NCBI GenBank assembly: GCA_963965975.1
Contig: OZ014412.1
Span: forward strand, 870,501-934,500
Direction of reading: 5' to 3'
DNA: 64,000 bases
DNA from: Xestospongia bergquistia
Lineage: Eukaryota > Porifera > Demospongiae > Haplosclerida > Petrosiidae
In this document: one piece after another, positions 25,093-38,429 of the stretch
Layout: every line of letters starts with the position of its first letter
Position numbering within the stretch: the stretch's first letter is position 1
Made by a program: the position numbers and the translations under genes
The notes under the pieces: model-generated
What the model was told of the DNA's origin: nothing
The model's database searches: none
What the model saw: only the letters and a program-made list of their open reading frames with translations

Positions 25093-27639
25093 ATGATGGC
25101 TCTTCTATTTGTAATATACTTTATTGCAGTCTCTTGGAAAGCTGCAGAAGCTACTCATGCAGGTATAGTATGTATGTATGTATGTATGATTAATGTTACT
25201 GACTGGAAGATAAAGCTGTATATAATTAAGTTTAATTAACATATAATTATTTTGTATAGTATTTGTTGAAAAGCCCAAACCAGTAAATACTAGTCAAGGA
25301 ACAGTAGCAGTATTCAATTGTACTGCATACTCTCAACTAACTTTTTGGTCAGTGAATAAAAGACTGCCAGAGTATGAAGATAATTTACATCGTGGTTTAA
25401 CATGGAACGATACAATAGTAAATCCTGCTACTAATTTGAGAATAAATCTCTTACTGATACCAGCTGAACTAATGAATGATGGAGTCAACATAACATGTAC
25501 AATTTATAATTATGGCACGGACCCTGTTACCAGTAATCCTGTTTATCTCTATATACAAGGTATATAGAGATATATATAATGTATAACTATAGCATATTCG
25601 ACACTAGGATAAAATGTTTGTTGTACCATAATGACAATGTTATTAGTTTGAAAATTAATTAAGACTCTTTGTTTACTTAAATGTCACTACAATGTCAAAT
25701 CTCTCATTTCTCATAAATATACATTCCTATAGGTTTATTGAGTGAGGTAACTGATGTTCATTTAACTCAAGTCAACAGTACTACTGTACAGTTATCATAT
25801 AGTTCTCCTCCTACTTTAATGGGTGTCCCTATATTAAACTATTCTATTGAATTATTCTCGTTATCTAATAACTTAACATCAGAGATATATTGGACAACAG
25901 AGAAGACAATACTAGTAACATTAAATAATCCTTGTATTAACTATTCACTACAAATATCAGCTTGGAACAATGTAGGTAAAGGGAATATTACTACATTACC
26001 ACTGATACTATATCAAGGTTAGTATTAGTTTTAAGTATTTTGATGTGGTAATTTAGGGAAATTACCTCTTCTCTTTTATCATATCATTTACTAGTCCCCA
26101 CAACTCTTCTTCTCAACACGACACTCAAATTTGTATCTGATAATAACTATATTGATGTGTCTGTAGAGAGTATAGTAAGTATATTAACTAGTATATTATA
26201 TATTACATTAAATTAATACTGTATTAATATTGAACTATTTATCTTAAACTGTTTAGATTAGTACTGACTGTGTGGGAAGGGTTCCAGATAATGTCACAAT
26301 ATTACTGGTTCCAGGATATACAGTAACATGTCAGCTATCTATTAATGGTAGTGATTGTAATGAAGTAACAATATCAATACTTAATAAGAAGAGATGGTTG
26401 GTACATGTTAATATATCAGATCATGTAGTACCACAAAGACATTATCAAATACATCTAACGTTTGTAAATAAAGCTGGTATAACACCAATGTCAACAGCAA
26501 TGATCAGTGAGTGAGAGATTTAATAGATTATTTTAATTGTTTATTTTATTAGGTACATTTCAAACACAGAGAGCTACAATTGAATATAGTAATGATTATG
26601 TATGTATTAACTGTTATTTTGCTGAAGGTTCAACATCATCTGGTTGTCATGGTATCTTTGTTGATATCCATAAAGTATTAGATAATCAAACGTTTACTGT
26701 ACCAAGAAGCAAAAGATCTCCTAATTTTGGACGTAACTGTGAGGTGATGTTATCAGGTGAATATCTTGTACTGATCTTTGATAGAGATAAGAGTAGTAAT
26801 ATTGAAAATGAAATTGCATTAAAACTGAGTGCTATTGTAAGCCATCAACTAGAAACTACAACAATCAAAACATCATCCTCCTTTATTGGTAAGTAGTTAT
26901 ATTATCACTTTATATGTTAGTAATGTTGTTATTATATTGATGCTGAGTCATTGTTATTGTTCCCTCAACAGATACTAGTACATCTTCTCAGTTAATAACA
27001 CCTGTTATTACTACACAATAGAACCTTTTGGTCAAAGTAGTACTAATGGTATATCTTTATTACTTATTATATTATTTGTTACTGGAGGAGTACTATTATT
27101 AACAAGTATTATTGTTATATCATTAGTGGGTTGTTTAATACATACTAAGAAAAAGAACAAGAGATTAAAAATATGTAAGAACAATAATTATACTAAACTC
27201 CATTAGATTTGATAATTACAGATTGATTTGTTGACCATAACTTTTCTTTTTGACACTACCCTCTATATAAAAACATATGTATTAATCTCTCATAATAAAT
27301 TGTTTGTTTGCAATGTCAAACCAAATGAGCTTCAAATGGATGGTTAAGTGAATGGACAATCTGATAGACATATTAATGGATTAATATATTTTATTATTTT
27401 TTAATAATACAGCTGTTTGGACAGCTCATGAGCGCCAGAGACACACAGAGTTGTTCCTGAATACATTAACAGATGGTGCATCACCTCCACTACCTCCTAG
27501 CACTCCTACCACACAACAGATACCAGATCCAATGTATGACAATATGGAGGAGATCCAGTTTAGAGCTACTAACAGACAGGTTGTAGAGCTTCAAGAGTGT
27601 CCAGCTTATACTAAATTACCACTACAATCAACAAAATAA
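25093..27639 (+). CDS. Receptor A3: A-family gene, frameshifted before the membrane segment
   Basis: Exons 25093-25162, 25260-25559, 25733-26017, 26095-26174, 26257-26506, 26553-26888, 26972-27174, 27413-27639. The signal peptide (MMALLFVIYFIAVSWKAAEA) and Ig domain are the most divergent of the A family; the FN3 to membrane-proximal exons are nearly identical to A1/A2. The stalk/transmembrane exon is 203 bp where A1, A2 and A4 have 204. One A is missing in a run near 27015, giving a stop soon after, so the predicted product is a secreted ectodomain of about 430 residues unless the base is a sequence error or polymorphism. The downstream transmembrane and tail coding remain otherwise intact, so any loss is recent. 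The first intron is 97 bp, not 54 as in A1/A2. Confidence 0.75.
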
Positions 27640-28099
27640 TATTACTGTAATAATGTACATAACATTACATAATATAATATTGTATATAGCATATTGTGAA
27701 CTTTCTTAATGTCAAAATACACAATGTTTTCATGATTAACAATATTAATTGTAGTATAGTCTGCATTGTTGGTTTAGGGTGTGGTCATACAACATAACCA
27801 CATCAATTCAGTATAATTACATAACATCAGTTCTTTATAATCTAATTTAAACTGTCAGTAATTGCTACCTACTTTTGAGAATAACAACAAATACAGAATA
27901 TGTGGTCTTATCAAAGATTGTCTGTAGTGTAGTCCAAATAACATCAGCACTATTTATTACCACTTGATACCACATTAGAAGTTCTATTTGTTAGTACATT
28001 TAACATTATATACTAGGTCACTAACATTATATACTAGGTCGAGGTCACTAATAAAATATTAGTGATAGTAGTAATTAAATGATAGAGGGGTCCTTCTCA
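27640..28099. other. Tail-to-tail interval between A3 and C2
   Basis: Closely matches 18232-18851. A short direct duplication (AACATTATATACTAGGTC, about 28006-28040) is present. No gene seen. Confidence 0.55.
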
Positions 28100-31000
28100 T
28101 CAGACAGATTGATTTGTTTTATCAGGTGGATCATTAATGATAGTTGACTATAATGAGATGATATCAAGTCAATTGTTGTTCTAATATATCATACCTTATT
28201 AGGTATAGTCACAATATTATTCTGTCCTATTTCAGATGAAGGATTTCATTTCGGATTAGGAGGAAATTGAAGTTCTGATGGTCCCTCAGTATCTTCAGCT
28301 TTAATGGGTTTAGGTAGTTGGATTTGTTATGAAACCATTTCACTTCCAACAATGTTTCTAGAGATATGTATTCTACACTTAGTAGACTCCTCTTTAGCAG
28401 ACACTGATGTTACTGGAAGTGGTACAACTTCACTAGATGACTAAATATTTATTCATTACTAACTTCTAATTTCTATAGTATTAATTACCTGATTATTTCT
28501 TGATCCTTCTTCTACAACTATTGACTGATAGCTTAATACAGTATCATCTGCTGTTGGCTTTCCAGAAGAGGATGGAGATTGAACATCGTTATTTCCAAAG
28601 AGATTAATGCATTTCAGTTTGTGCTTATATATATATATATATAATTATTATTATTATTACTTGTGCTATGCTTACTTCTAATATTGGCTCTACTTCACTT
28701 GTACTGGTAAGAGAAGGAGATGTTAGTCCTCCAGTGATCTCTTTATCATTGGACATTTGTTTGGTAGTATCTGATGTCTTGTTAGTTTTAGCTGGTATAG
28801 GAGGTGGTATATCATCATCTTGTACATTAGCTGGTATAGGAGGTGGTATATCATCATCTTGTACATTAGCTGGTATAGGAGGTGGTATATCATCATCTTG
28901 TACATTAGCTGGTATAGGAGGTAGTATATCATCATCTTGTACATTAGCTGGTATAGGAGGTGGTATATCATCATCTTGTACATTAGCTGATATAGGAGGT
29001 GGTATATCATCATCTTGTACATTAGCTGGTATAGGAGGTGGTATATCATCATCTTGTACATTAGCTGGTATTATAATAACACTAGGTATTTGATGGCTCT
29101 ATATTATCATAAGATGGAGGGTGTTGTTCTTTTATTGGAGGGATATGAAGTATATCAGCATATTCTACTTTATCACTAGATGAGGGAGGAGCTTGTGGTC
29201 GACGTTTAGAAAATCTTTGAAGCTCTGCATAAACAACTTTCTGTGACTAACATAAAATAAAATATATTCTTGTGTATTTCAGCATAAACTGGTTCATCAT
29301 GAAGTAATGTTGTACTTTCAGAATAATCAGAAGTGACAGTAGAAATGGCATTAGAGTTATCACTATGATATTAGTAATGATAACATTATTAGTAAAAATA
29401 TCATTATGTACCCAATATTATTTATGGATGGTGTTATCCCAGGTACAATGAGAATTTCAGAGGATTTAATAGCTATGTATACAGTCAACAAAATATAGTA
29501 GAAATCTTATTACATACCTCGACTCATTGTGACCATTTCTCCCTCTACATTATACACTACTTCACCATCAGCCATTATTAAATTTCCTACAAATAATTCC
29601 ATTAAATAATGTATAACATATTAATTAACTCACTCTTCTTCTTCTTCCTATAACATAGTACACAACAACAACACAGTAATAATATAACAATCAAGATAAT
29701 AACTCCACCCACAATACCAACAATACCAACAATATAATACCCTAATATACAAATAATATAATAATCATTATTGCATTAACTTACATATTAGTGTTGATGT
29801 AGTTGATGATAATGTAGTACTTACAGTACTAGTTGGTGTAGTTGTTGCCATGGTAACTATATGACAAAATAGTTATCACAACATGTATGAGACCATTTCT
29901 TAGAGTGCAAAACTGTTTGAACTCCCATAGAAAACAATAAAACATGCAATATTTGTTCATAATAAAAGAATTAAAGAGGAGAGAGATACTGTATAGATCA
30001 TATAAATACTTGACAAATTCCAACACTTACACTTGCATACTATAAAGTCATTCTAAGCAGGAAACTAATGACCATTCTTCTTATAAGGTAATTGGTTTCC
30101 TGTTTATAATGACTCCACAGCAAAGGTAATAATGTTATTATCACTTTAATTAGAATTTAATCTTGTTTTTTTTTTTCTATCGACAATCACAAATAAGTAT
30201 TATTAATGAAACTATTACACTCTTCATAACTGATATCACTAAACATGTCTAATGTCACTAACCACTTATTGAAATATTATCTTGACCTTCTTTACAGTCT
30301 AGGATCACTGTTAGTAGTCTCTGAGCAACTTGTAATGACTTGTTAACTCTACCATGTCTATCCCAAATATATACATATATTGTATATGTTCCATTATTAG
30401 TCAGACATATACTACTGTTATCAATAGCATATGAACTAGTAGATGAAAGACGACTTATGCTCTGATCAAATATATACTCTCATGTGTCATTATTAACTAC
30501 TTCTATACTACATCCTTCAACTAGTGATCCAGGTAGGAATGTACAGTTTATACTGAAGTATCCTGTTGATGTATTCTTTGATATGATAACCTCTTGTATT
30601 TCATATGTGTCTATATGTCAAATAGTTAAATTATATGATTATGTTACAATGAATATTGTTATAGAATTTGATTATCATGTGACAGACATGAGGTACCATT
30701 TTAATATTTTGCTTCTTACTTTGATTAGTTATATATACTTTGTGATCTCCAGAAAACATTGTAATTGTACAATTTAGTAACAGACAGATCAATAAGTCCA
30801 TTCTCATTAATAGGTGTTCCATTAATAACTTGATAAAAGTTATTAATTAAACAATTTGATGACAAATTAAATTGTTGAGGAACTGATAGCGGACATGAAG
30901 TATTGACCTATTAGTGGGTGTGGTTTAATAATAAGTATTCTATAAATAGTCCACTTACCTGTACTGTAATATTTAAAACTATTGTTATCTACAACTCCAA

Positions 31001-31847
31001 GTGATGATGAGCTGACATTGAAGTGAATTTCTATTAGAGAGATCAGTTTAAATATCAAATTTAAATAATTATACTTACTATCTTTAAAATAAAGATAAAT
31101 TTCAAAATATTCTTGACTTGGCCAACTGGATTCTTGTTATATACTAATATTTTATAATACTTGTGATGATCTTCAAATACACTCTCTGATATATTAATTG
31201 GAAATGTACTTTCATTTTTACTGAACACTGTATTATTTCCTTTTATTATAGATTGCTGTAGTATTTTCAGACCAGGGTCCAGTAATAACTATATTATCAC
31301 AATATATCTCTTTAGTCAGGTTATGTGGAGAGGGTGGAAGTCCTATAAAAGTAATATCATTTTAATCCTTATCTGACATTTTCGACTTACCTATTACTGT
31401 CAAAAAGACAGGATTATAGCAATTTACTCCTCCATTACCATCATTGCTATATATATATACATCTATTCTAGTACCATCATCTGATATTTGAATGTTAGAA
31501 ATAGTACAATTAGAATATGTGATGTTATTAATAGTAGGAGAATGATGTCGATCATCTTGAACTCTACAATTATTAATATATACTCTCATACTACATTGCC
31601 AGAGTGTTTCTGAATAAAAGACAGCAGTCTGTCCTACATACACTGTTGTGTTTACAGGAGGGCTAATCAATCCCTCATCATCTATAGATATAATCATAAT
31701 GTGATTACATCAGTTAACAAGTAACTTACAACACTTGTCTGGTCCAACGGGACTTATTGGACAAACACGTCTTGGGTCTTTACATTGAGAATCTGCTGAC
31801 AATATCAAACAAGTAGAAAAAAAGAATAGTATTGGCAGTTTTAGCAT
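28100..31847 (-). pseudogene. Receptor C2: broken C-family gene with a different N-terminal half
   Basis: Signal exon 31730-31847 (MLKLPILFFFSTCLILSADS, then Cys/Pro-rich), an intact Ig-like exon 31391-31681, an FN3 exon about 31083-31346, then exons near 30963-31031 and 30750-30900, the membrane-proximal exon near 30258-30612, stalk about 29779-29853, transmembrane about 29640-29740, the 39-bp repeat exon about 28680-29245, and tail exons down to 28100. Its first domains are not of the B/C1 type, so this is a C tail on another ectodomain. Damage: a frameshift in FN3, a stop in the membrane-proximal exon (about 30480), a one-base insertion near 29088, and stops in two tail exons. It would fail to make a normal receptor. 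It sits tail-to-tail with A3. Confidence 0.7.
28794..29066 (-). repeat. 39-bp coding minisatellite, 7 units (C2)
   Basis: Seven exact-length units of the same 39-bp PANVQDDDIPPPI repeat as in C1, inside the decayed C2 tail exon. Confidence 0.9.
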
Positions 31848-32853
31848 GAAGGTAGGTAACCAAAGAAGAATGGTAGTTTTTGAAGAAGGAACATGTTTCA
31901 ACGATATAAACTTCATTAATATAACTAGTACTCCACCTTATATTGCACAATCGTCAATATGGGATTTCCCTAGGAAATCCCCTAATTAATGATTGGTGTA
32001 GTTCCACTAAGGATGTGAGTATTAAGGCGACAAGTCTTGAAGACTACTAAAGTCAAAATAATTTTTTCACATATCAGAACTATGCTATTGCTGACTAAAA
32101 TATGTCAGAGATGTATGTGGAGATACATAACTTAAAAGCTAAACTTATTGTTTATAAAATAGCTTCCTAACAAGTCAACATGTAAAATAGAGAGACTCAA
32201 CATTGATGACAAGTGGGTGTGTCACTAATGATATCATCAGATTTGTGATAACTTCACTCTCGAGCTTTTGTACTTTTAATTAATTTCTTTTATTTTATTT
32301 AAAAAGTATCTCATATACATAAGAAGGGATTAAAATGCTGTGATACATGAAATGGTATACAGTATACGTTTAACTTGACAACTAACGTATACAACATTGG
32401 AAGGAAGTCATCAACATTCAATAGATACACATCAATGTAGTTAATTAATACTGTTGTATTGAATCACACACATCTATTAATGCTGACTTTCTTGAGTCCT
32501 GACCTATAGCTAAATTGAAAAGACAATCACACAAAATTAAATCACTTGTTAATACTTTAATGTAGTGTATTATACAGTCTCTGTTACAAAGGAATACATA
32601 TTTTCTGTGGGACAGTTTCATGATTTATTATTTAAACTATCAATTTCAAATGATTAGGATTACAACATTATCAAATTAAACCCACAAGACAAATATATGG
32701 AACAATAACGACTCTTTGGATCTAATGTATTTAAGACTACATTGCTATTTATATTGAAAAATAATAATATTATATATAAATATTCATACAGTTCTACATT
32801 GATAATAGCATGTTATAGTATTATATTATAATGTTAGAACATAGTGTTAAGTA
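31848..32853. other. Intergenic between C2 and D1
   Basis: About 1 kb, AT-rich. It carries the C2 promoter side and the D1 3' UTR side. No reading frame or repeat of note. Confidence 0.5.
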
Positions 32854-35800
32854 TTAACTGACCTCATCAGATATTGATTTATCATTGAACTCATTATCAT
32901 AACCACTAAGTGATTGAAATTGTGTCTCAACAATGCTGTCTTGTGTAATCACTATTTTGGACTGGCTAGTCTTATCTTCTGATGTCTAAAAAAAATTAGT
33001 TTGTATCTCTGTTGTCTGAGATATACATCTTAATAACTAAGGTACTAACACTTTTTTCACAAATAAAAATACCTAATCTAACAGCAGTTACTCATAAGTA
33101 GACACAATAAAGTGTTTATAGTTTGAATAAATGAATTATATGTTATGTGTTGCTAAAAATTCTACAAAAACTAGGTACCTATTAAAGCTGAAATGATATA
33201 AAGTATGACAAACTTGAATATAAAGACTGCCATTGTTATACATACCTTGATATATCCTGCAATTTTGTGATAGTAACTTCGTTCACTACTAGTGGGAGGA
33301 GCCATGGGACGTTTTTCATTAAATGTAACTTTCATATAAGTTTTTTGATCCTCTGAAGTCATCAAAGTATCATCATCATGGGGCAATGGATCAGTAACTG
33401 AGACATTATTATTGTTTTCATATTGAGGGTGGGAGACCTGTAGTACAAATCAAAATATATTTTATTCCATTGAGAAAACTTCATGCATTTTGACTATAGT
33501 ACAGTGTACATAAATACAATCATTATAATAACTAAAAGAAAACATACACAATATTTATGGCACCGTAAAAAATGTTGATCTAGTCTGTCCATGTTATGAT
33601 AACATTATCTTACCTTAACACTGGTATCAGCTTGTCTGTTATGACCATATAGCAACGACATTGAATTGTCATTATCATTAGTGACGATATTAGGAGACTC
33701 AGGTTCATTGTTATATGATTCCATAGGAGGTCTAGCTCGTGACATCATAGAATTAGTTATAAGACGAGTCAATGATGATTCTGGAGAATCAATGTCTTCT
33801 TCCATTTCATGCTACATAGTGAACACAACAATGACACATATTATGTATTACATAATAGCAGTACAATGTGATAACATGAAACACTTATAACAATGCATAC
33901 CTGACCAGATGTTTCATTGACATTTGTATTTTTCTGTTTCAGCACATTTTGTTCATACCTATAATAAATGATTAAATTATTATAATATAATATTTTAGTA
34001 CTTGTTGTTCTTTTGATAATCTGATGTTCTTCCTGTTTGTATTACTAAATATATAGGACATTATTAATGAAGTATAAAACATCTATACCTGGATTTAAAT
34101 CAAAGTGGTCTGTTTTGTTTTTAAAATAACAGCAACAACAAATACATGTCATAATCAAAACTATTAATACTAGAACTGAACCAAATACACCACCAACTAC
34201 TACTGGTATTATGTTGTTATTTAGAGATCCTGAAGCTAAAGTATATCAAATGATTATAATAATGTTACTATTATACCATTAGTGTTTCCAAGAGTAGGTT
34301 CTCCAATCGTTGTACTATTGACAATAATAGTTTGACTAACTATCATATCAGTTGATGAGGTACCTAGAATGATAAGGTTATAATGAAAATGAAAGAGCAT
34401 TTTATAATATATACACTACTTACTGATAATAATAACAGTAGGAGATGGTAGTAGTAAGATATATTCCAGTACTTGAGGGTACACAACAGATGGGTTAGTT
34501 ATAATAGTACCATCTACTATATCATAAGCTGTCACAGTATAGTTACCACTAACTGGTAGACTTATATACTGGTATACTGTACTCTCCTCTATACAGGATT
34601 TACTCATATTAATAGACTTCACAGTTCCTTTAGAAGACTCTCTAAATATCACATGACATCCATCAGCAGTAGATCTCTCAGCAAATATACACTCTACAAC
34701 AACTGATCCATTATTAGAGTAGTACTGTAGAGTTAGTCCTTGAACATGGTAGGTTGCTATGGTGACCAGAGGAATGAATTATTATATCAATAAACAATAT
34801 TGTACTCACTAAAATACAACTCATTCTTAGCTTTAGTGTTATTCAGTTGATTTACTATATCAGCAATAAAGATATAATTAAGTTGAGGATCAATATTAAA
34901 TGTACTATAATTAACTGTCACTGACTGACAGTCTTCTGATGAACACATTATATCCTTCTGAGTGTGTCCTGTTCCATTTTGTTGTGATATATCTCTTGTA
35001 ATACCCAGTATTATACTGTTACAGAGTCTAGGATAACCTGTAACCTGTACATGTATTCTAATATAAATAAATGAAATGACTTTATTAACTTACAATGACT
35101 TGGAATTGTATACCAAATGAATTATCATGTTCATTAAAGATGACCTCATGATCAGGTAATATCATAACATAACACTCTATGTAAATGTTAGAATTCTAAT
35201 AGTATCAAATAGGAATTTACCTTCATTATATTCATCTTGAATACTAGTACTATTAGAACTATATTCTCCACTATGAGCTATAACATTAGCAGTGTAAATA
35301 TCACAGACTGTGAGGTTATATAACTCGTAAGATGTATCCTCAGTGATATCATTATATAGTAACTGGCCATGTTGGTTCTCTATAAAAATGTGATATGATA
35401 ATAGATAATTCTCATGTGGATGAGACCAGGTCAACCAGCTTGAAGGACTGGCAAGGTTCAAATTAAATCGAAGGCTTTCTACTGGTGAGATACCTGTCAT
35501 ATTGAATGTAGTGTTACAATGAATTCTAATACAATATCTAAGCTAACCTTTGACAGTTAAACTAACTCCTTTAGTTGCAAAGTTAGGACCCAAAAGAATA
35601 CATTGAATAATTATCCCATCATTAATAGGTAGTGCTCTTATAGTTAGTACTGATGACCACACATCAACTGATATATTGTTAGTAGTTACTGATATCTCTC
35701 TGTCTTGATTACTGGGATCAGTGACTGAATTACCTTGTACTGTCCACAACAGTTCATTTCCATTACCCTCACAGGTAAAATTAGCTAAGTCATACAGTAG

Positions 35801-35927
35801 AGCATTGAGAGAGGATGGAGGTGTTGTTATATCTGTATAAGAGAAACATGATAACTAGTAATGATTGCTACTTACTAGCATTTCCATCTCTAACTACAAT
35901 AAAGACCACAAGAAGCAACCAATTCAT
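32854..35927 (-). CDS. Receptor D1: Ig/FN3 receptor with YxN-rich tail
   Basis: Thirteen exons: 35876-35927, 35548-35832, 35221-35493, 35094-35176, 34810-35044, 34424-34756, 34277-34363, 34089-34235, 34002-34044, 33901-33958, 33614-33811, 33246-33437, 32854-32985; 705 residues in frame. Signal 1-17; Ig 18-112 (FTC, W, LTIRALPINDG then C); FN3 113-203; third domain 204-309; membrane-proximal domain 310-420 with C-I-F-A-E-R-S-T-A-D-G-C and SGNYTV; Thr/Ser stalk; a transmembrane helix ending in CICCCCYF. The tail (about 210 residues) has ESYNNE, PQYENN and SGYDNE (YxN, Grb2-type) and SYYHKI (ITIM-like). Apparently intact. Signalling partners are inferred from motifs only. Confidence 0.82.
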
Positions 35928-36350
35928 TTCTCTAAATCTAATTAATTTTTAAACATGCAAAACAACGCCCCCCAATAATATTCATTTAGCTAACTAAGCA
36001 AACAATCTTGTATGTAAAACCAGTTATGTCATTTTCTGGAAATTCTTGTACAAACATCACTTAATACAACATAATATTAAAAAAGACATACATGTATGGG
36101 GTTTGTATATATATGTGTGTGTGTGTGCATATACTAAGTGTATTATCATTATTTTCATGCACATTATAACAATAAGGCACTTTTGATTTAACAAAACAAT
36201 GACTACATCATCAGGAGAACAAGTACTAGTAACACTAACTACACAAAAGTCATCACTAGACTAGTTTAAACTTTTTATTACATGATTATACATTCGCTTC
36301 CTGTTGTGGGAGTGGTTATAGATGATCTACGGCTCAGCATATTAATTAAA
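35928..36350. promoter_or_regulatory. D1 upstream region
   Basis: Presumed promoter side of D1. It contains a short (TG)n run near 36112-36127. No specific element is supported. Confidence 0.3.
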
Positions 36351-36700
36351 ATGGAACGTGTTGCTGGCTGTAACATTTAGATGGTGTGAGTTTGTTCTTG
36401 TTTACTTCTGACCCATATTTCAATATCTAATTGATTAAGCAAGTAAAAGAATAAAAGATTGTTGGTCATAAGGACTATCCATGAATGCTTATGTTTGTAG
36501 CGAACACTTCTTAGAAGATTCCAATAAAAAATTCTAATAAATTGCGTTTGAGAGAAAGTTGTTATTTAAATCTAATGTTGTGTCAACTATATTCATTAGA
36601 CATAAAGCAGTTGTGCTGATTCTGTGGAAAAACCCCAAAAGAAGAGAAGGATTTCAGCGGGTTATGAGAAAAGAGAAAAAAAGGGTGAAATCTCTATTTT
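36351..36700 (+). pseudogene. THAP-domain fossil
   Basis: Three separated pieces in THAP order are readable on the plus strand: MERVAGCN at 36351, GVSLFLFTSDPYFNI near 36393-36437, and VCSEHFLEDS near 36494 followed by LLFKSNVVSTIF near 36557-36593. The first zinc-binding Cys is Arg and stops interrupt the frame. THAP domains occur in host regulators and in P-element-like transposases; which one this was cannot be said. Confidence 0.55.
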
Positions 36701-37629
36701 AAAAAAAATATATTATTGCATAAATAATCATTTACTAGTATTCTATTATGTTATTTAATCTTTAACTCAAGAACATGTTGTGATCAGTGAATTATCAATG
36801 ACCGAAAGAGCTACATTGCCATTGACTCAATTAGAACCTACAATTCCACTGGTATGCTATAAACTGTGTTTAGAAGTTCACATATGATTTGTCATTCTGT
36901 TAGTGTAACTCAATTGGAATTGAAGTAATAATGACAGTAGGTTCATTGTAAGAATGCAAAAATACAAAAAAAATTTAAATAGTTTGATAAAATGTGAATT
37001 GCTCATTGTTTATATTATTAATGAGATATCAGTGTATGTGCTACTTGGTTAACATGTAAGATTAATTATTATAGTTAGTACTGATAGAATCTAGTGCTGC
37101 TTGTTACCATCAACTGCCATTTTGATGTCCTAATTAATGCAAAATGATTGTTACTTATAAACCATGTTCAGAATATTAATATTGGCCATGTTCCCCTTTT
37201 CCTGAATGTCTTTACCCATGTTTAAAAGAAAGAAAATGATTTAAGCCAAGTAAGACTTCAGAAACTATCAACATCTCAGTACTATTAATTTTCAGGTATC
37301 AAAGCATTAGAAAACTTGATCCAATATCAGTACCAATATGTTTATGAGTTTGATGGAAACTTGTCAGTTTTCTTAGTGTATTCATATTTGAAAATTTTCT
37401 TAGTGTGTTCATACACTTTCCTCCAAAATCTACTGCTTTCTCATATTTTGGGATGACAATAATGTTTGTTATATGTATTAATACAATAAGAGCACTTACC
37501 ATTAGATTCCTTTTGGTAGCATTACACTGCAATGAAAATTGCAAATATAACCAAGTTATATTCAATGGTGCCCCATATTTGATATGTATACATATCAAAT
37601 AATAAAAATATATAATATAAACTGATTTC
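36701..37629. other. Intergenic, nothing firm
   Basis: AT-rich, with a short possible continuation of the THAP-bearing frame near 36770-36860. No other feature supported. Confidence 0.4.
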
Positions 37630-37983
37630 ACTAAAGTTATATCAAATTCAATATTGAATAAATTGCTATGTTCATCAAAGACAACATTGTTATCAGATGT
37701 ACTAATAACATAGTTCTCTGTGAGAATTATACAATTATACCATGAATAAGCATTATGTACTTTCATTATATTCATTTATAATAGTAACATTACTGTTAGA
37801 ACTATATTCTCCACTACAAGCTATAACAGTAGCAGTGTAAATATCACAGACTGTGAGGTTATATAACTCATAAGATGTATCATTAGTGATATCATTATGT
37901 AGTAACTGGCCATGTTGGTTCACTATATAAATATTATATGATAGTGGATAGTTCTTATGTGGATGAGACCAGGTCAACCAGTC
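37630..37983 (-). pseudogene. D-family fragment (FN3 exon plus following small exon)
   Basis: 37766-37983 reads as most of a D FN3 exon (WLTWSHPHKNYPLSYNIYI), and about 37630-37720 as the following 83-bp exon. The Ig side is missing: at 37984 the sequence switches to an A-family exon in the opposite direction, so the fragment is a rearrangement product. Confidence 0.7.
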
Positions 37984-38356
37984 TTTGGATGTAACTGTGA
38001 GGCATTTGTTATGAGGAGAATATTGTGTAGTGATCTTTGATTTAGACAAGAATACACATATTGAAAGTAAAATGAGTGAGTAGATGGTCCAATAGACTTA
38101 CATTTGGTGGAATTTGTTCTCTTTTTTAATAATTCAGCTGTTTGGACAGCTCATGAGTACCAGAAACATTCAGACTTGTACCTGTACTCAGATGGTCCAC
38201 CACTTCCTATCTACTAGGACTCCTCCCACACAACAGACATTAGATCCAATGTATGACAATATGGAGGAGATCCAGTTTAGAGCTACTAACAGACAGGCTG
38301 TAGTACTTCAAGAGTGTCCAGCTTATACTAAATTACTACTACAATCAACAAAATAA
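37984..38356 (+). pseudogene. A-family 3' fragment (part of membrane-proximal exon plus tail exon)
   Basis: 37984-38075 matches the end of the A membrane-proximal exon, and 38137-38356 is a tail exon with the MYDNM and AYTKL region still open; the polyproline part is frame-shifted. No transmembrane exon lies between. It is followed tail-to-tail by a decayed C copy, as in the living units. Confidence 0.75.
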
Positions 38357-38429
38357 TATAGACATACCTCACTATTGTATATACCACACTTGAACTTCTC
38401 TGATTTAAAAACACATGTTGTTTTTAGTA

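Noticed and set aside
37299-37775. 158-codon minus-strand frame
   Set aside because: Runs through a D exon fragment and flanking intergenic DNA; only the exon part has homology.
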